Source: Magnetospirillum sulfuroxidans (GTDB lineage: Bacteria; Pseudomonadota; Alphaproteobacteria; Rhodospirillales; Magnetospirillaceae). Taken from it: DNA of 64,000 nucleotides. The notes under the pieces are model-generated. The model was not told the origin of the DNA, did not search any database, and saw only the letters and a program-made list of their open reading frames with translations. The DNA lies in contig NZ_JAGTUF010000001.1 of the NCBI RefSeq assembly GCF_018224925.1, positions 248,001 to 312,000 on the forward strand, read 5' to 3'. Positions 1-29,387 of this stretch are shown here, one piece after another (the first letter of the stretch is position 1; each line of letters opens with the position of its first letter). The translations under genes were made by a program, and so were the position numbers.

Positions 1-3000
1 ATCGAAGCTGGCGTTCAAGCTATTGGCGAATTGGGTAAAGCCGATGGAATCGAAACCGTATTCGGTCAGTTCCTGATCGGCATCCAAATCGGCCAGATCG
101 ACTTTCAATTGCTTGGCCGTGGCTTGCATCACGGCGGCAAGGATGGCGTCGCGCAGCGCCGGAGCGGCCATCGTCGCCGTCGCCGTGGGCGTGACGGAGG
201 GCGGATCGGCGATGAAGCGGCGGCGTATTTTGTCGCCGTCGCCGATGGCCACCGCCACCCGCGCCGATTTGGCGGCGATGGCGGCGGCCAAAGCGCGCAA
301 GCCGTCGCTGTTGGACAAGGCGACCAGGCCGGTGGTTCGGGTCATCAGCGCCTGGGTGTCGGCATCCATGCGCATGCCGCCCTCGGCCCAGAATGGCCAG
401 GCGATGGAAATCATCGGCTGGCGGGACTTGGCGGCCCAGCCATCCAGGAAACCGTTGGCGGCGGCGTAATCGCTTTGACCGGGATTGCCGAAGATTGCCG
501 ATAGCGACGAAAATACGACGAAGAAATCCAGCGCGGCCATGCCCAGAGCATTTTCCAGGTTGACGGTGCCCTTGACCTTGGGGGCCAGCACGTGCGCCAA
601 AACGTCTGAAGTCTTTTTGCTAATGGCTTGATCACACTGGAAACCAGCGGCATGCAAGATGCCATCCAGGCGGCCGTGAGCACGGCGGATAGCGTCAACC
701 AGGGCGGTGGTGGCGACGGCATCGGCCAGATCGACGCGATGGTAATCGGCGCCGATTTTGTCAATCCAGCTTTGCGCCGCCGCATCGGCGGACGAACGGC
801 CAGCCAGGGCGATGATCGCCTGCGGCGCATCGGCGCGGATGGCCTCGGCCAATAATCGGCCCAATCCGCCCAAGCCACCGGTAATCAGATAGACCTTGCC
901 GTTTTTCCAAGGGGCGGGGCTGTCGGTCACCGTCATCGGTTGCCACGATTCCACCTGCAAATGCGTGCCGTTCAGGCGCAGCAAGGCACCGCTGGCGGCG
1001 GCATTATCCAGGTGATGGGCGAGGGTGGCGCCGTCCACCGTGGTTGACGCCAGCAAGGTTTGTCCATGCAGGCCGGGCATTTCCAGCCCGGCGCTGCGCA
1101 GCATGCCGGCCAGCCCGGCCAGTTCCGGCCGCTCTTGCGGAATGACCAAGCCAAGGCGGGTTGGTCCGCGCAGATTTTGCAAATGCCCCAGCAGGGTATC
1201 GGCCATGGCGGCGAAATCAGTCCCGATGTGGTGACAGGTCCAGCCGGGCAGGGCGGCGAAACCATCGGCCAGCAGGGCCAGCCGGGGGATCGTGTCGCCG
1301 TGGGCATGGCCGTCCGCGTCGTGCCAATGCGGGGTGAACAGCAGCAAATCCGGCCGACGTTCGGCGGCGGCGGGCAGCCGGGTGGCGAAACCACGCAAGC
1401 GGACACGCAATCCACCATCATGGTCGTATAGATCCATATCCAGACTGCGGACGCGCTGGGCCTGTTCCGCCCCCTTGGCCGGATAGACATGGACCCACAT
1501 GCGGGCGGTGCACGGCCCCAAGATGTCAATGGCATTGACGGCGAAAGGCAAGGCGGCGCCTTCGGCGGCGGCGCCAGCATCATTCAGGGTGACGCCGATG
1601 GCGGCCTGAAAAGCGCCATCCAGCAGACTGGGATGCAAAGGATAGGCGGACAAAGTGGCGGCGATTGAGGGCGGCAGGTCCAGTCGGGCCAATACCGAAT
1701 GGCCGTCAATGCTGGTTGACAATTGGCTGATGGCGCGATGACCAGGGCCATAACGCAGGTCCATGGCGTCGAAAGCGGCGTAAATCCGAGAGGCGGCAAA
1801 GACGCGGGGATGGTCGGCTTGCAGGCTGGCCAGATCAACCGTGGCGGCGCTTGCGGCATCGTCGCCCAGGCGGATCTGGGCGTGCAGGACACGGTCGCCA
1901 TCGGCGGTCAGACTGGCGATTTCCACCAGGGATTGCGCTCGGTGCAGGGTGATTTCAGCATTCAGCCGGCCACTGACCGCCATCGGCTTGATCCACACCA
2001 CATTGCGGAGCGCCGTTGCCGGCAGGCCGGCGCGGACGCAGGCGGCGCGGGTCAATTCCAGATAAGCGACACCGGGCAGGATGGCTTGGCTGCCCAGGCG
2101 GTGATCCGTCAGGAAAAACGACTCCTCGCGCAATTCCACGCGCCAGCGATCGGGGCCGTGATCGTGCAGCGCGAAGCCTTGCGGCGCGTGCGGCTGCGGC
2201 AGCCAGAAACGCTTGCCGACAAAGCGGGTGCCGGGCAGGGTCAGGCGGCGGCGTTTGGTCTGATCCAGCCGTGACCAATCCATGCTTTCGCCGGCCATCC
2301 AGCGGCGGGCGATTTCGGCCGGGGCGGCGTCGCCGATGGCGCCGCTGTGCCGTTGGGCATTGCTGCTGGCCATGGTCCCGGCCAAAAACGCGTCCATCTG
2401 CCGAAGCAGGTCGGCGGCATCGGCGACAACAAAGGCGATGCGGAACTTGCGCGAATCGCGACCGCTTTGCAGGGTATGGGCGAAAGCGTCGAGATCGCAG
2501 CCGGCGACCAGCGGCCGCAAGGCGGCGACCATGCGGCGCAGGCTGTCCTCGCCATGGGCGGAAACCGGGACCACCAAGGGCCGTGGGCCGGCGGCGATTG
2601 GCGCGGCCGCCAGACGATATTCCTCGATCACCACATGGACATTGGTGCCGCCAGCGCCGAACGAACTCAGGCCGGCGCGACGCGGCATTTCGGCGCCGTC
2701 GATGATCGGGCGCTGCCATGGGCGGGCGTGGTCGAGCAGGTAAAACGGGCTGCCGGCCAAGTCAATCAGCGGGTTGACGTTGTCGCAATGCAGGCTGCGA
2801 TATTGGGTGGCGCTGTCCAGCGCCAGCAGCACCTTGATCAGTCCGGCGACGCCGGCGGCGGTTTCGGTGTGGCCGATATTGGATTTGACGCTCCCCAGAC
2901 CGCAATGGGGGGTGGTCGGCGCCGGCAAGTCGTGATCGGCATATAATTGGGCAAAAGCGGTTTTCAGGCCGTCGATTTCCACCGGATCGCCCAAGGAGGT

Positions 3001-4464
3001 GCCGGTGCCGTGGCATTCGATCAAGGTGATGCTGCGCGGGTCGATGCCGGCGTCGCGATGGGCCTGGACGATCATGCGGGCCTGGGCCTGCGGATTGGGC
3101 GCGGTCAGCGAAGTGGTGATGCCGCCATGCTGTTCGACACAGGCGCGGATCACCCCCAAGATGGGGTCGCCATCAGCCTCGGCCAGATCCAAGCGCTTGA
3201 GCAGCACGGCGCCGACGCCGTCGGCGCGGGCATAGCCATCGGCCTGGGCGGAAAAGGTTTTGCAACGGCCGTCGGCGGCCAGCATGCCGACCTGGGAAAA
3301 CATGATGTGCTGATCGGCCGACAGCATCAGATTCGAGCCGCCGGCGATGGCCATGGCGCAGCCTTCGTGCCGGATGCTCAGGATCGCGCGGTTCAGCGCC
3401 ACCAGCGAACTGGAACAGGCGGTGTCGATGATCTCGCTGGGGCCGTGGATATCAAGCAGGAAGGACAGCCGGTTGGGGCAAAAGGCATGGCCCAGACCAG
3501 TCATTTGCTGGGCGTCCATCAACCCGGCCCGGTTGGCCATGTTGGTGTAATCCAACAGGTTGAGGCCGAGGAACAGCCCGATTTTCTGTCCGGCCAGCGA
3601 TCCGGGGGCATAGCCGCCGCGTTCGATCAGCGACCAGACGCATTGCATGAACAGCCGGTGCTGCGGGTCGATCAGCTCGGCCTCTTTCGGGGCGATGCGG
3701 AAGAAGGCGGCGTCGAACAAATCGACATCGGCGATGAAGCCGCCGGTATTGACCGGGGTGAATGGCCCCTGACGCGGATCGCCATGCACGGCGCGCCAGT
3801 CCCAGCGTTGGGGCGGAACCTCGGCGATGCAATCGTCGCCGGCGCGCAGATGGGCGGCGAAGGCGTCCAGATCGGGGCTTTGCGGGAACATCCCCTCGGC
3901 GGCGATGATGGCGATGGGGATATCGGCCACAGCCGGCGCCGGCTTGGTTTCGGCGGCGGCTTGGGCGTGGCGGATTTTGCGATGGCGGGCCAGCCAGTCG
4001 GGCGGTGCTGACGACACCGGGGCCACGCTCACCGGGGCCACGCTCACCGGAGCTACGGTCATTGGGGCGGGTGCCGCCTTGGCGGCATAATGGCCGTCGA
4101 TGGCCTTGCCGTAACGTTGGCGCAAGATGCGGGCCAGATCGTTCAGGTGGCGGGCTTCGAAAAAGGTGGTGGGGGCGACGGCGATGCTGTAATGGCGGGA
4201 AATCTGCGCCATGATTTCGGTAATGGCGATGGAATCAACGCCGAAATTAGCCAAATTCTCGTTTGGGTCCAACTGGTCGGCGGGCATGCGCAGGGCCTGG
4301 GCGGCCATGCGCAGCACGTCGTCTTCCAATCGCCGGTCTTCACCGGCCGGAACTGGCGGCGGCGGTGCCGCCGCCGCCAGGGTCGGGACCATGGCCGCCA
4401 TCAATTCCTGCTCCAGCAGGTCGGCCATGGCTTGATCGAGATCTGATTTCGGCGTTTCGGTCAT
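1..4464 (-). CDS. trans-AT polyketide synthase, N-terminal part (ACP-KS-DH-KR-ACP...), runs off the window
   Basis: The 5' 1488 codons of a second modular PKS are visible, with no stop before the edge. Domain order: a short leader, an ACP with its phosphopantetheine serine at Ser78 (GVDSI), a KS from about residue 180 with active-site DTACSSS near residue 350, HGTGT and a SNIGH histidine, a DH with His788 and Asp949, a KR from about 1190 with GGLGGLG and Tyr1332, and a second ACP with Ser1473 (GFDSI) at the very edge. There is no AT domain, so extender units must be supplied in trans. The start ATG overlaps the monooxygenase stop (ATGA). The N-terminal ACP has no KS of its own, while the preceding PKS ends KS-DH* without an ACP, so the two proteins probably share one split module. 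The KS-DH-KR-ACP that follows should add an alpha,beta-unsaturated unit. Confidence 0.93.
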   Translation of the reverse strand, partial: MTETPKSDLDQAMADLLEQELMAAMVPTLAAAAPPPPVPAGEDRRLEDDVLRMAAQALRMPADQLDPNENLANFGVDSIAITEIMAQISRHYSIAVAPTTFFEARHLNDLARILRQRYGKAIDGHYAAKAAPAPMTVAPVSVAPVSVAPVSSAPPDWLARHRKIRHAQAAAETKPAPAVADIPIAIIAAEGMFPQSPDLDAFAAHLRAGDDCIAEVPPQRWDWRAVHGDPRQGPFTPVNTGGFIADVDLFDAAFFRIAPKEAELIDPQHRLFMQCVWSLIERGGYAPGSLAGQKIGLFLGLNLLDYTNMANRAGLMDAQQMTGLGHAFCPNRLSFLLDIHGPSEIIDTACSSSLVALNRAILSIRHEGCAMAIAGGSNLMLSADQHIMFSQVGMLAADGRCKTFSAQADGYARADGVGAVLLKRLDLAEADGDPILGVIRACVEQHGGITTSLTAPNPQAQARMIVQAHRDAGIDPRSITLIECHGTGTSLGDPVEIDGLKTAFAQLYADHDLPAPTTPHCGLGSVKSNIGHTETAAGVAGLIKVLLALDSATQYRSLHCDNVNPLIDLAGSPFYLLDHARPWQRPIIDGAEMPRRAGLSSFGAGGTNVHVVIEEYRLAAAPIAAGPRPLVVPVSAHGEDSLRRMVAALRPLVAGCDLDAFAHTLQSGRDSRKFRIAFVVADAADLLRQMDAFLAGTMASSNAQRHSGAIGDAAPAEIARRWMAGESMDWSRLDQTKRRRLTLPGTRFVGKRFWLPQPHAPQGFALHDHGPDRWRVELREESFFLTDHRLGSQAILPGVAYLELTRAACVRAGLPATALRNVVWIKPMAVSGRLNAEITLHRAQSLVEIASLTADGDRVLHAQIRLGDDAASAATVDLASLQADHPRVFAASRIYAAFDAMDLRYGPGHRAISQLSTSIDGHSVLARLDLPPSIAATLSAYPLHPSLLDGAFQAAIGVTLNDAGAAAEGAALPFAVNAIDILGPCTARMWVHVYPAKGAEQAQRVRSLDMDLYDHDGGLRVRLRGFATRLPAAAERRPDLLLFTPHWHDADGHAHGDTIPRLALLADGFAALPGWTCHHIGTDFAAMADTLLGHLQNLRGPTRLGLVIPQERPELAGLAGMLRSAGLEMPGLHGQTLLASTTVDGATLAHHLDNAAASGALLRLNGTHLQVESWQPMTVTDSPAPWKNGKVYLITGGLGGLGRLLAEAIRADAPQAIIALAGRSSADAAAQSWIDKIGADYHRVDLADAVATTALVDAIRRAHGRLDGILHAAGFQCDQAISKKTSDVLAHVLAPKVKGTVNLENALGMAALDFFVVFSSLSAIFGNPGQSDYAAANGFLDGWAAKSRQPMISIAWPFWAEGGMRMDADTQALMTRTTGLVALSNSDGLRALAAAIAAKSARVAVAIGDGDKIRRRFIADPPSVTPTATATMAAPALRDAILAAVMQATAKQLKVDLADLDADQELTEYGFDSIGFTQFANSLNASFD
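4017..4061 (-). repeat. 15-bp tandem repeat coding the Ala/Pro/Val linker between ACP and KS
   Basis: Three copies of a 15-nt unit (ccggggccacgctca and variants, at 4017, 4032 and 4047) encode repeated V-S-V-A-P type residues between the N-terminal ACP and the first KS of the second PKS. It looks like a flexible linker expanded by slippage. Confidence 0.8.
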
Positions 4465-5782
4465 GATAGCGGCATTCCCAGGGTCGTTTCCTGCGCCAGC
4501 ATGTCGCGGTAATGGCGCATGTGGCCCAGCAGCTTCCACAGATCGGCTTCCCACTGGTGGCGATAGGATTTGACGAAATATTCCTGCCCCAGATCGGGCT
4601 TGTCAGTCATCTTGGCGGCCAGGAAAGCGGCCAGACCGGGGCTGCGCGCGGCCAGGGCACGGGCGTAGTTCAGCACGAACAGGCCTTGGGTCTTCAAGCC
4701 GTCGCCCAGGCCGGCGGCGGAATTAATGAAGCCCATGAACAGCAAGTTGTCGTGGTTCCTGGGGGTTGAGTGCAAGAACAGATCGGGGATGTCGCCCTTC
4801 CATTGCAACTGGTCGCGATCCAGATAGGGGAAGTCGCGGCGAAAGCCGGTGGCATAGATGATCAGGTCGATTTCGGCGCTGCTGCCGTCTTGGAAGCTGA
4901 CGGTCTTGCCGGCAAAGCCGGTGACGTCGCCCTTGGGCGTGATGTCGCCGTGACCGATGTGGTACAAAACCAGCGAGTTCATCACCGGATGCGCCCCATC
5001 CAGCGGATAATCCGGGCGCGGCAGGCCGTAATCGGTGCCGTCGCAGCCGGCCAGCTTGAACACCTGTTCGATGTAGGCCAGGGTTTCGGCCTTGGTCTTG
5101 AACTTCGATCCCAGTTCCATCATCCATTGCGGCGTCGGCTTGCCGGCGATGAATTTCGGCTGATAGTAATAGCCGCGCCGCGTGCTGTGGTGCACCGACA
5201 CCGCGCCATGGACGGCGTCGGCGGCGATGTCGCAGCCGGAATTGCCGCCGCCGATGACCAGAACCCGCTTGCCGCGCAGTTGATCCAGGTTTTTGTAATC
5301 GCGGGTATGCAGCACTTCGCCGCTGAACTGACCGGGATAGGCGGGATCGGGGAAATTGGGTTCGCGATGCAGACCGGTGCACACCACCACCAGGGAATAA
5401 AGCTGGTCATGACCGGCGCGGCTGATCAGGCGCCACTGATCGCCCTGCTTGGTCAGGCTTTCGATGGCGGCGTTGAAGCGCGCATGGTCATAAAGGCCGA
5501 AATGGCGGGCATAATCGCGCACATAGGCCAGCATCAGCTTGTGGTTGGGATAGACCGGATAATCGTCCGGCATGGGGAAATCGGGCACCTGGGTGTTGAA
5601 CTTGGGCGAGATCAGGTGCAGCGATTCATAGGTGCGGCCACAGGCGCCGTCGCTGTTCCAGACACCGCCGAAATCGGCCTCGGCTTCATAAAGGTCGAAA
5701 TCAACCCCGCCTTCGATCAGTTCGCGCCCGACGCCGATGCCGGTAGGGCCGCCGCCGATGATGGCTACCTTGAAGCTCTTGC

Positions 5783-5786
<4 letters not shown>
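4461..5786 (-). CDS. flavin-dependent monooxygenase (FMO/Baeyer-Villiger type) of the PKS cluster
   Basis: The protein is 441 residues. It has an N-terminal FAD fingerprint (IGGGPTGIGVG, residues about 8-18), an NADPH fingerprint near residue 178 (VIGGGNSG) and an ATGF motif near residue 320, as in class B flavin monooxygenases. The chosen ATG at 5786 follows AGAGGAA and overlaps the stop of the large PKS (ATGA). The stop in turn overlaps the start of the next PKS. Homologous stand-alone FMOs in trans-AT clusters (OocK, PedG) put oxygen into or next to the growing chain at a beta-keto stage. The gene sits exactly between the two halves of a split module that lacks reducing domains, which suggests it acts there. 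A simple tailoring hydroxylase remains possible. Confidence 0.88.
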
Positions 5787-25425
<19,639 letters not shown>

Positions 25426-25429
<4 letters not shown>

Positions 25430-27735
25430 GCGCTTCCCCCCGGCATCAGGGTGGAAAAGCGGTGGTTGAGCACTTGGGCGGTTTCATCGAGCAATTTAAG
25501 GGCGATTTCGTCCACATGGCGGGCTCGCCATGACGTCAGGGCCGAACCGGCGACCCATTGATTGAAAGCGCCCAAGGCCGGGCCGCAATGGATCTGGAAA
25601 TCGACCTTGCGTTCCATCTCGCCGTTCAGCGCCCAGCGGCTGGCATCCTTGAAATAGCGCCGAAACACCATGGCCATGCGGTGCTTGGGCAGCCGCTCGG
25701 CCCGTTCGATCTCGGCCGCCGGGGCGCGGGCGCGAATGTCGTCCCAGATGCCGGCCAGCGATTGACGGAAGAACCGTTCCTCGATTTGCCGGCGCGAATC
25801 GGCGTCAATGGCCTCAAGGCTGTCGCATTGGCGGTACAAGCTGACCAGCTTGTCGGCGCGGGCAGGGAAGAACAGGCCCTTTTTCAGCACCTGGACTTTC
25901 GAGCCCAATTCGAACATCTCGCCCGACGGCGCATAGGCGGTGTCGTGCACCGCCATGCCTTCCAGCATGTCCTTGACGGCATCGCTGGTCCGCGCCTCGA
26001 TCGTGCATTGATTGATCGAGCCGGTGACGATGAACTCGGCCCCCAGCACCAGCACGGCGGCGGCGGCTTCCGGCGTGCCGATGCCGCCGCCGGCGCCGAC
26101 ATGGACGCGGCCGAAGCGGGGAAAGGCGGCTTTGGCCGCGTCGCGCACCCGCAACACGGCGGGGATCAGGGTAAAGGGCATGCCCTGGTCGGTGTGGCCG
26201 CCCGAATCGGATTCGACGCAGATGGCGTCGGCCATGGGCACATGGCGCAGTAATTCGGCCTGATCGGCGGTGATGGCGCCGCTTTGCGTCAGCTTGGCGA
26301 TGATGCGGTCGGGGGCGGCGGCCAGGAATTGGGCGGCGATGTCGGGGCGCGATACCTTGGCGATCACCCGGTTGATGGCGCTGATCGTGCCGCCATCGCT
26401 GCGCAGGCCATGGGCGCGATAGCGCACCAAAGCCGGCGTCACCTCCATGAAGGCCGAGGCTTCGACCACCCGCACGCCGTGGGTCAGCAGCAGGTCGGTC
26501 AACTCGTCTTCCAGGTGCGGGTGATTCATGTGGGCGATGAAATTGACGCCGAACGGCGCCCCTTCGGGCAGGCGGGCGCGAATGGCGGCGATGGCTTGGC
26601 CCACCTGGGGCATGCGGATGCCGCCGGCGCCGAAAAATCCCAGCATGCCGGCCTGGCCCAGGCGCACCACCATGTCCTCGGACGAGATGCCCTGGTACAT
26701 GGCGCCGCCGACATAGGGGTAACGCAGACCGAAATCGTGGCAAAACCCGCGTGAGCCGATGGTTTCGGCGCACAGGCCAAAACGAGGCGGACGCGGGTCG
26801 GCGGGGGGAACGGGAGAGGGGGCGGATGAGGCGGCGGCGGCGGCTTCTTCCGCCGCCAAGGTCGCCGCGTCCAGCGGGCCGGCTTCCATTTCGGTGCGCT
26901 TGACCATGGGCTTGACCACCGGCGGGCCGTCGGGGCCGATTTCGCTGAAATCGGAAAAGCTTGCCCCCTTGGCCAACAACCAGCGGATGGAATCCGACCA
27001 ACGAACCGGGGCGGTGATCTGTTCGATCATCCGCTCGCGGATGGTGTCGGGCTGGTGCGGTCGGGCGGTGACGTTGGAAATCACCGGAATTTGCGGTGCG
27101 GCAAAGCTGAAATCGGCGACGAAAGCGGCGAAATCGCGCCGGGCCTCGGCCATGAACGGGGTATGAAAGGCGCCGCCGACCTGAAGGACGACGTAATGAC
27201 TGGCGCCGGCCGCCTTGAACAGGGCTTCGGCGGCGATGATCGCGTCGCGCTTGCCCGACAGCACGATCTGGCGCGGGGTATTGAAATTGGCCGGATAAAT
27301 ATCGGCTAAGTGGTTGTCGGCGATGATCTTTTCGATTTGCTCCGCGTCCAGCCCCAGCACGGCGGCCATGCCGCCGCCGGTGGCGCGGTCCATCAACTCG
27401 CCGCGCTTGGCCACCAGCCGCAAACCGCTGGCGAAATCGATTGCTCCGGCGGCGAACAGGGCGACGTATTCGCTGACGCTGTGGCCTAGCACCACATCGG
27501 GGCGGGGGCCGTCGGCAACCTGCTGCAGGTATTTCAGCGCACAGACGGTATAGATGGCCGGCTGGGTGAAATTGGTCCGGGTCAGCCGTTCGATGGGGCC
27601 GTTCTCGCACAACGCGGCGATGGAATAGCCCAAGATGGCGTCTGCCGTGGCGACCTGTTCGGGGAAGGCGGCGAACAGGCCGGCGCCCATGCCGATGCGC
27701 TGCGCCCCTTGGCCAGGGAACATGAAGGCTTTCAT
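25426..27735 (-). CDS. trans-acting acyltransferase fused to FMN-dependent enoylreductase
   Basis: The protein has 769 residues. Residues 1-290 are an AT: FPGQGAQ at the N-terminus, nucleophile Ser86 in GHSVSEY and a conserved His191 in GGAFHTPF. After an Ala/Pro linker, residues about 325-765 are a PfaD-type nitronate-monooxygenase-like ER with SDSGGHTDQ and GAGGGIGTPEAA. This AT-ER fusion is standard in trans-AT systems: the AT loads malonyl units on all AT-less modules and the ER reduces enoyl intermediates in trans. The chosen ATG at 27735 follows TTGGAG and overlaps the ABC exporter stop (ATGA). The 3' end overlaps the PKS start in the same way. No second AT (acyl hydrolase) is seen. Confidence 0.95.
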
Positions 27736-29384
27736 GGTGCGCTCCAATGCTCGCCCGGACGGTCCCAGACGATGCTGCCCAGATCAAGTTTGACGACGCG
27801 GTCGGCCAGATGCCAGTACCGTTCGTCGTGGGTCACCGCAATCACGAGTTTCCCTTTCTTCCGCAAACTTGGAAGAATGGTTTCATAGAAAGTCTTACGA
27901 AAGTGTATGTCTTGTTCGGCGGACCATTCGTCGAACAGATAAATGGGGCGGTCTTCCAGCAAGGCGGCGATCAATGCCAACCGTTTGCGCTGGCCGGTGG
28001 AAAGGTGCAGGCGGGTAAAACGGCCATTCTCGAAGCGGACCTTGCCAGCCAAGCCCATTTCGTCGATCAGCCGGTTGACGGTCAGCGGATCGGCATTTTC
28101 CAGGCCGTAAAGACGGTCGAACAGGTGGAAATCGACAAAGATGGCGGAAAACAATTCGCGCAAACCGGCGATGGCCCGTCCCGCCACCACGTCGCCATCG
28201 ACGCGGATAACCCCCTGCTTGGCCGGATAAAGCCCGCACATCAGTTTCATCGCGGTGGATTTGCCGCTGCCATTGCCGCCGACGATGAAGATCAATTCGC
28301 CTCGGGTCAGGGTCAGGGTCAGCGGGCCGGCGGTGAAGCTGTCTTCGGGCGTTTCAGCCTGATGGGTAAAGGTGATGCCGTCATAGGCGATGGTGCGGAA
28401 ATCGGTGTAGGCCTCGGCCAGGGCGCGGGCCTCGGCCGGGGCGATCGAGCCGGCGGCGGCCAATTGCCGCTGCACATGCAAAATCCCCTCAAGCCCGACA
28501 TCGGCGCGCAGGAACATGGGCGATTGCGCAACGATCTTGGCCAGCGGGCCGATGCAGAACAGCAGCACCGGCACCAATTGGAAGACGATCAGCGATTGCC
28601 CGGTGATGAAATGGGGAAAGGCGAAGGCGACCACGCCCAGCATCAGATAGGTGACGAAGCTGGTCAGCAAGATCATCTCGGCCCAATGCTCGCCCGAGGC
28701 GACCAACAGGCTTTCGCAGGCCCGCGACAGCCGGCGATAGGCTTTTTCCACCGCTGCGCCACGGGCCGAATGCAGGCGCAATTCCTTGGCCCCCAAGATG
28801 ACCGAATCGATGGCGTCGAGCATGCGGTTCTGGCGTTGGCCCAAGATGTTCAAGGTGACGCGGAAGCGACGGTTGATGGCCACATAGCCCATGATTCCCA
28901 CGCCCACCGCCAGCAGAAAGACGGCGAAGGCGGCGGGCGACAGGTACAGCAGATAAATCAGCGAAAACACCAGCAGCACCGTCTGCTGGAAGCTGTCGAC
29001 CAACAGCGGAAACGTCACCGACAGGTGATTGGTCTCGTGCGAGACCATGGAATACAGACTGCCGCGGCCAACGCGGTCGGCCACCAGCAATTCCGATTGG
29101 CGCAGCTTATCGACCACGTCCAGACGCAGACGGTTCAGCAAATGCTCGATCAGCGCATTGGAATGCAGCAGGCCGAAGGTGTTGCACTGGTAATAGATCA
29201 GGAAGGCGATGGCGAAGCCCACCCAGATCCACAAGCTGGGGCGGTCGCCCCCAGCCACCAAAGCGGTGACGTCGTTGATCATCACCACCAAGGCGGCATT
29301 GGCCATGCCGGCCAGGACGGTCAGGCTGCCCATGATCCATAATTGGCGACGGTCGGCGCCGCCGATGAAAGTGGCGATGGCCAT
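27732..29384 (-). CDS. ABC transporter, SyrD/PvdE-like (membrane domain plus ATPase)
   Basis: The 550-residue protein has an N-terminal membrane domain of about six hydrophobic segments (residues 1-310), then a nucleotide-binding domain: Walker A GGNGSGKST, signature LSTGQRKRLA, Walker B IYLFDEW and an H-loop histidine in VTHDERYW. The DEW...EQD ending of Walker B is typical of the cyclic-peptide exporter family. It starts 3 nt after the stop of a second, similar exporter and overlaps the AT-ER gene, so it belongs to the PKS operon. It probably exports the polyketide from the cytoplasm, possibly as a heterodimer with its neighbour. Confidence 0.92.
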   Translation of the reverse strand: MAIATFIGGADRRQLWIMGSLTVLAGMANAALVVMINDVTALVAGGDRPSLWIWVGFAIAFLIYYQCNTFGLLHSNALIEHLLNRLRLDVVDKLRQSELLVADRVGRGSLYSMVSHETNHLSVTFPLLVDSFQQTVLLVFSLIYLLYLSPAAFAVFLLAVGVGIMGYVAINRRFRVTLNILGQRQNRMLDAIDSVILGAKELRLHSARGAAVEKAYRRLSRACESLLVASGEHWAEMILLTSFVTYLMLGVVAFAFPHFITGQSLIVFQLVPVLLFCIGPLAKIVAQSPMFLRADVGLEGILHVQRQLAAAGSIAPAEARALAEAYTDFRTIAYDGITFTHQAETPEDSFTAGPLTLTLTRGELIFIVGGNGSGKSTAMKLMCGLYPAKQGVIRVDGDVVAGRAIAGLRELFSAIFVDFHLFDRLYGLENADPLTVNRLIDEMGLAGKVRFENGRFTRLHLSTGQRKRLALIAALLEDRPIYLFDEWSAEQDIHFRKTFYETILPSLRKKGKLVIAVTHDERYWHLADRVVKLDLGSIVWDRPGEHWSAP

Positions 29385-29387
29385 GAT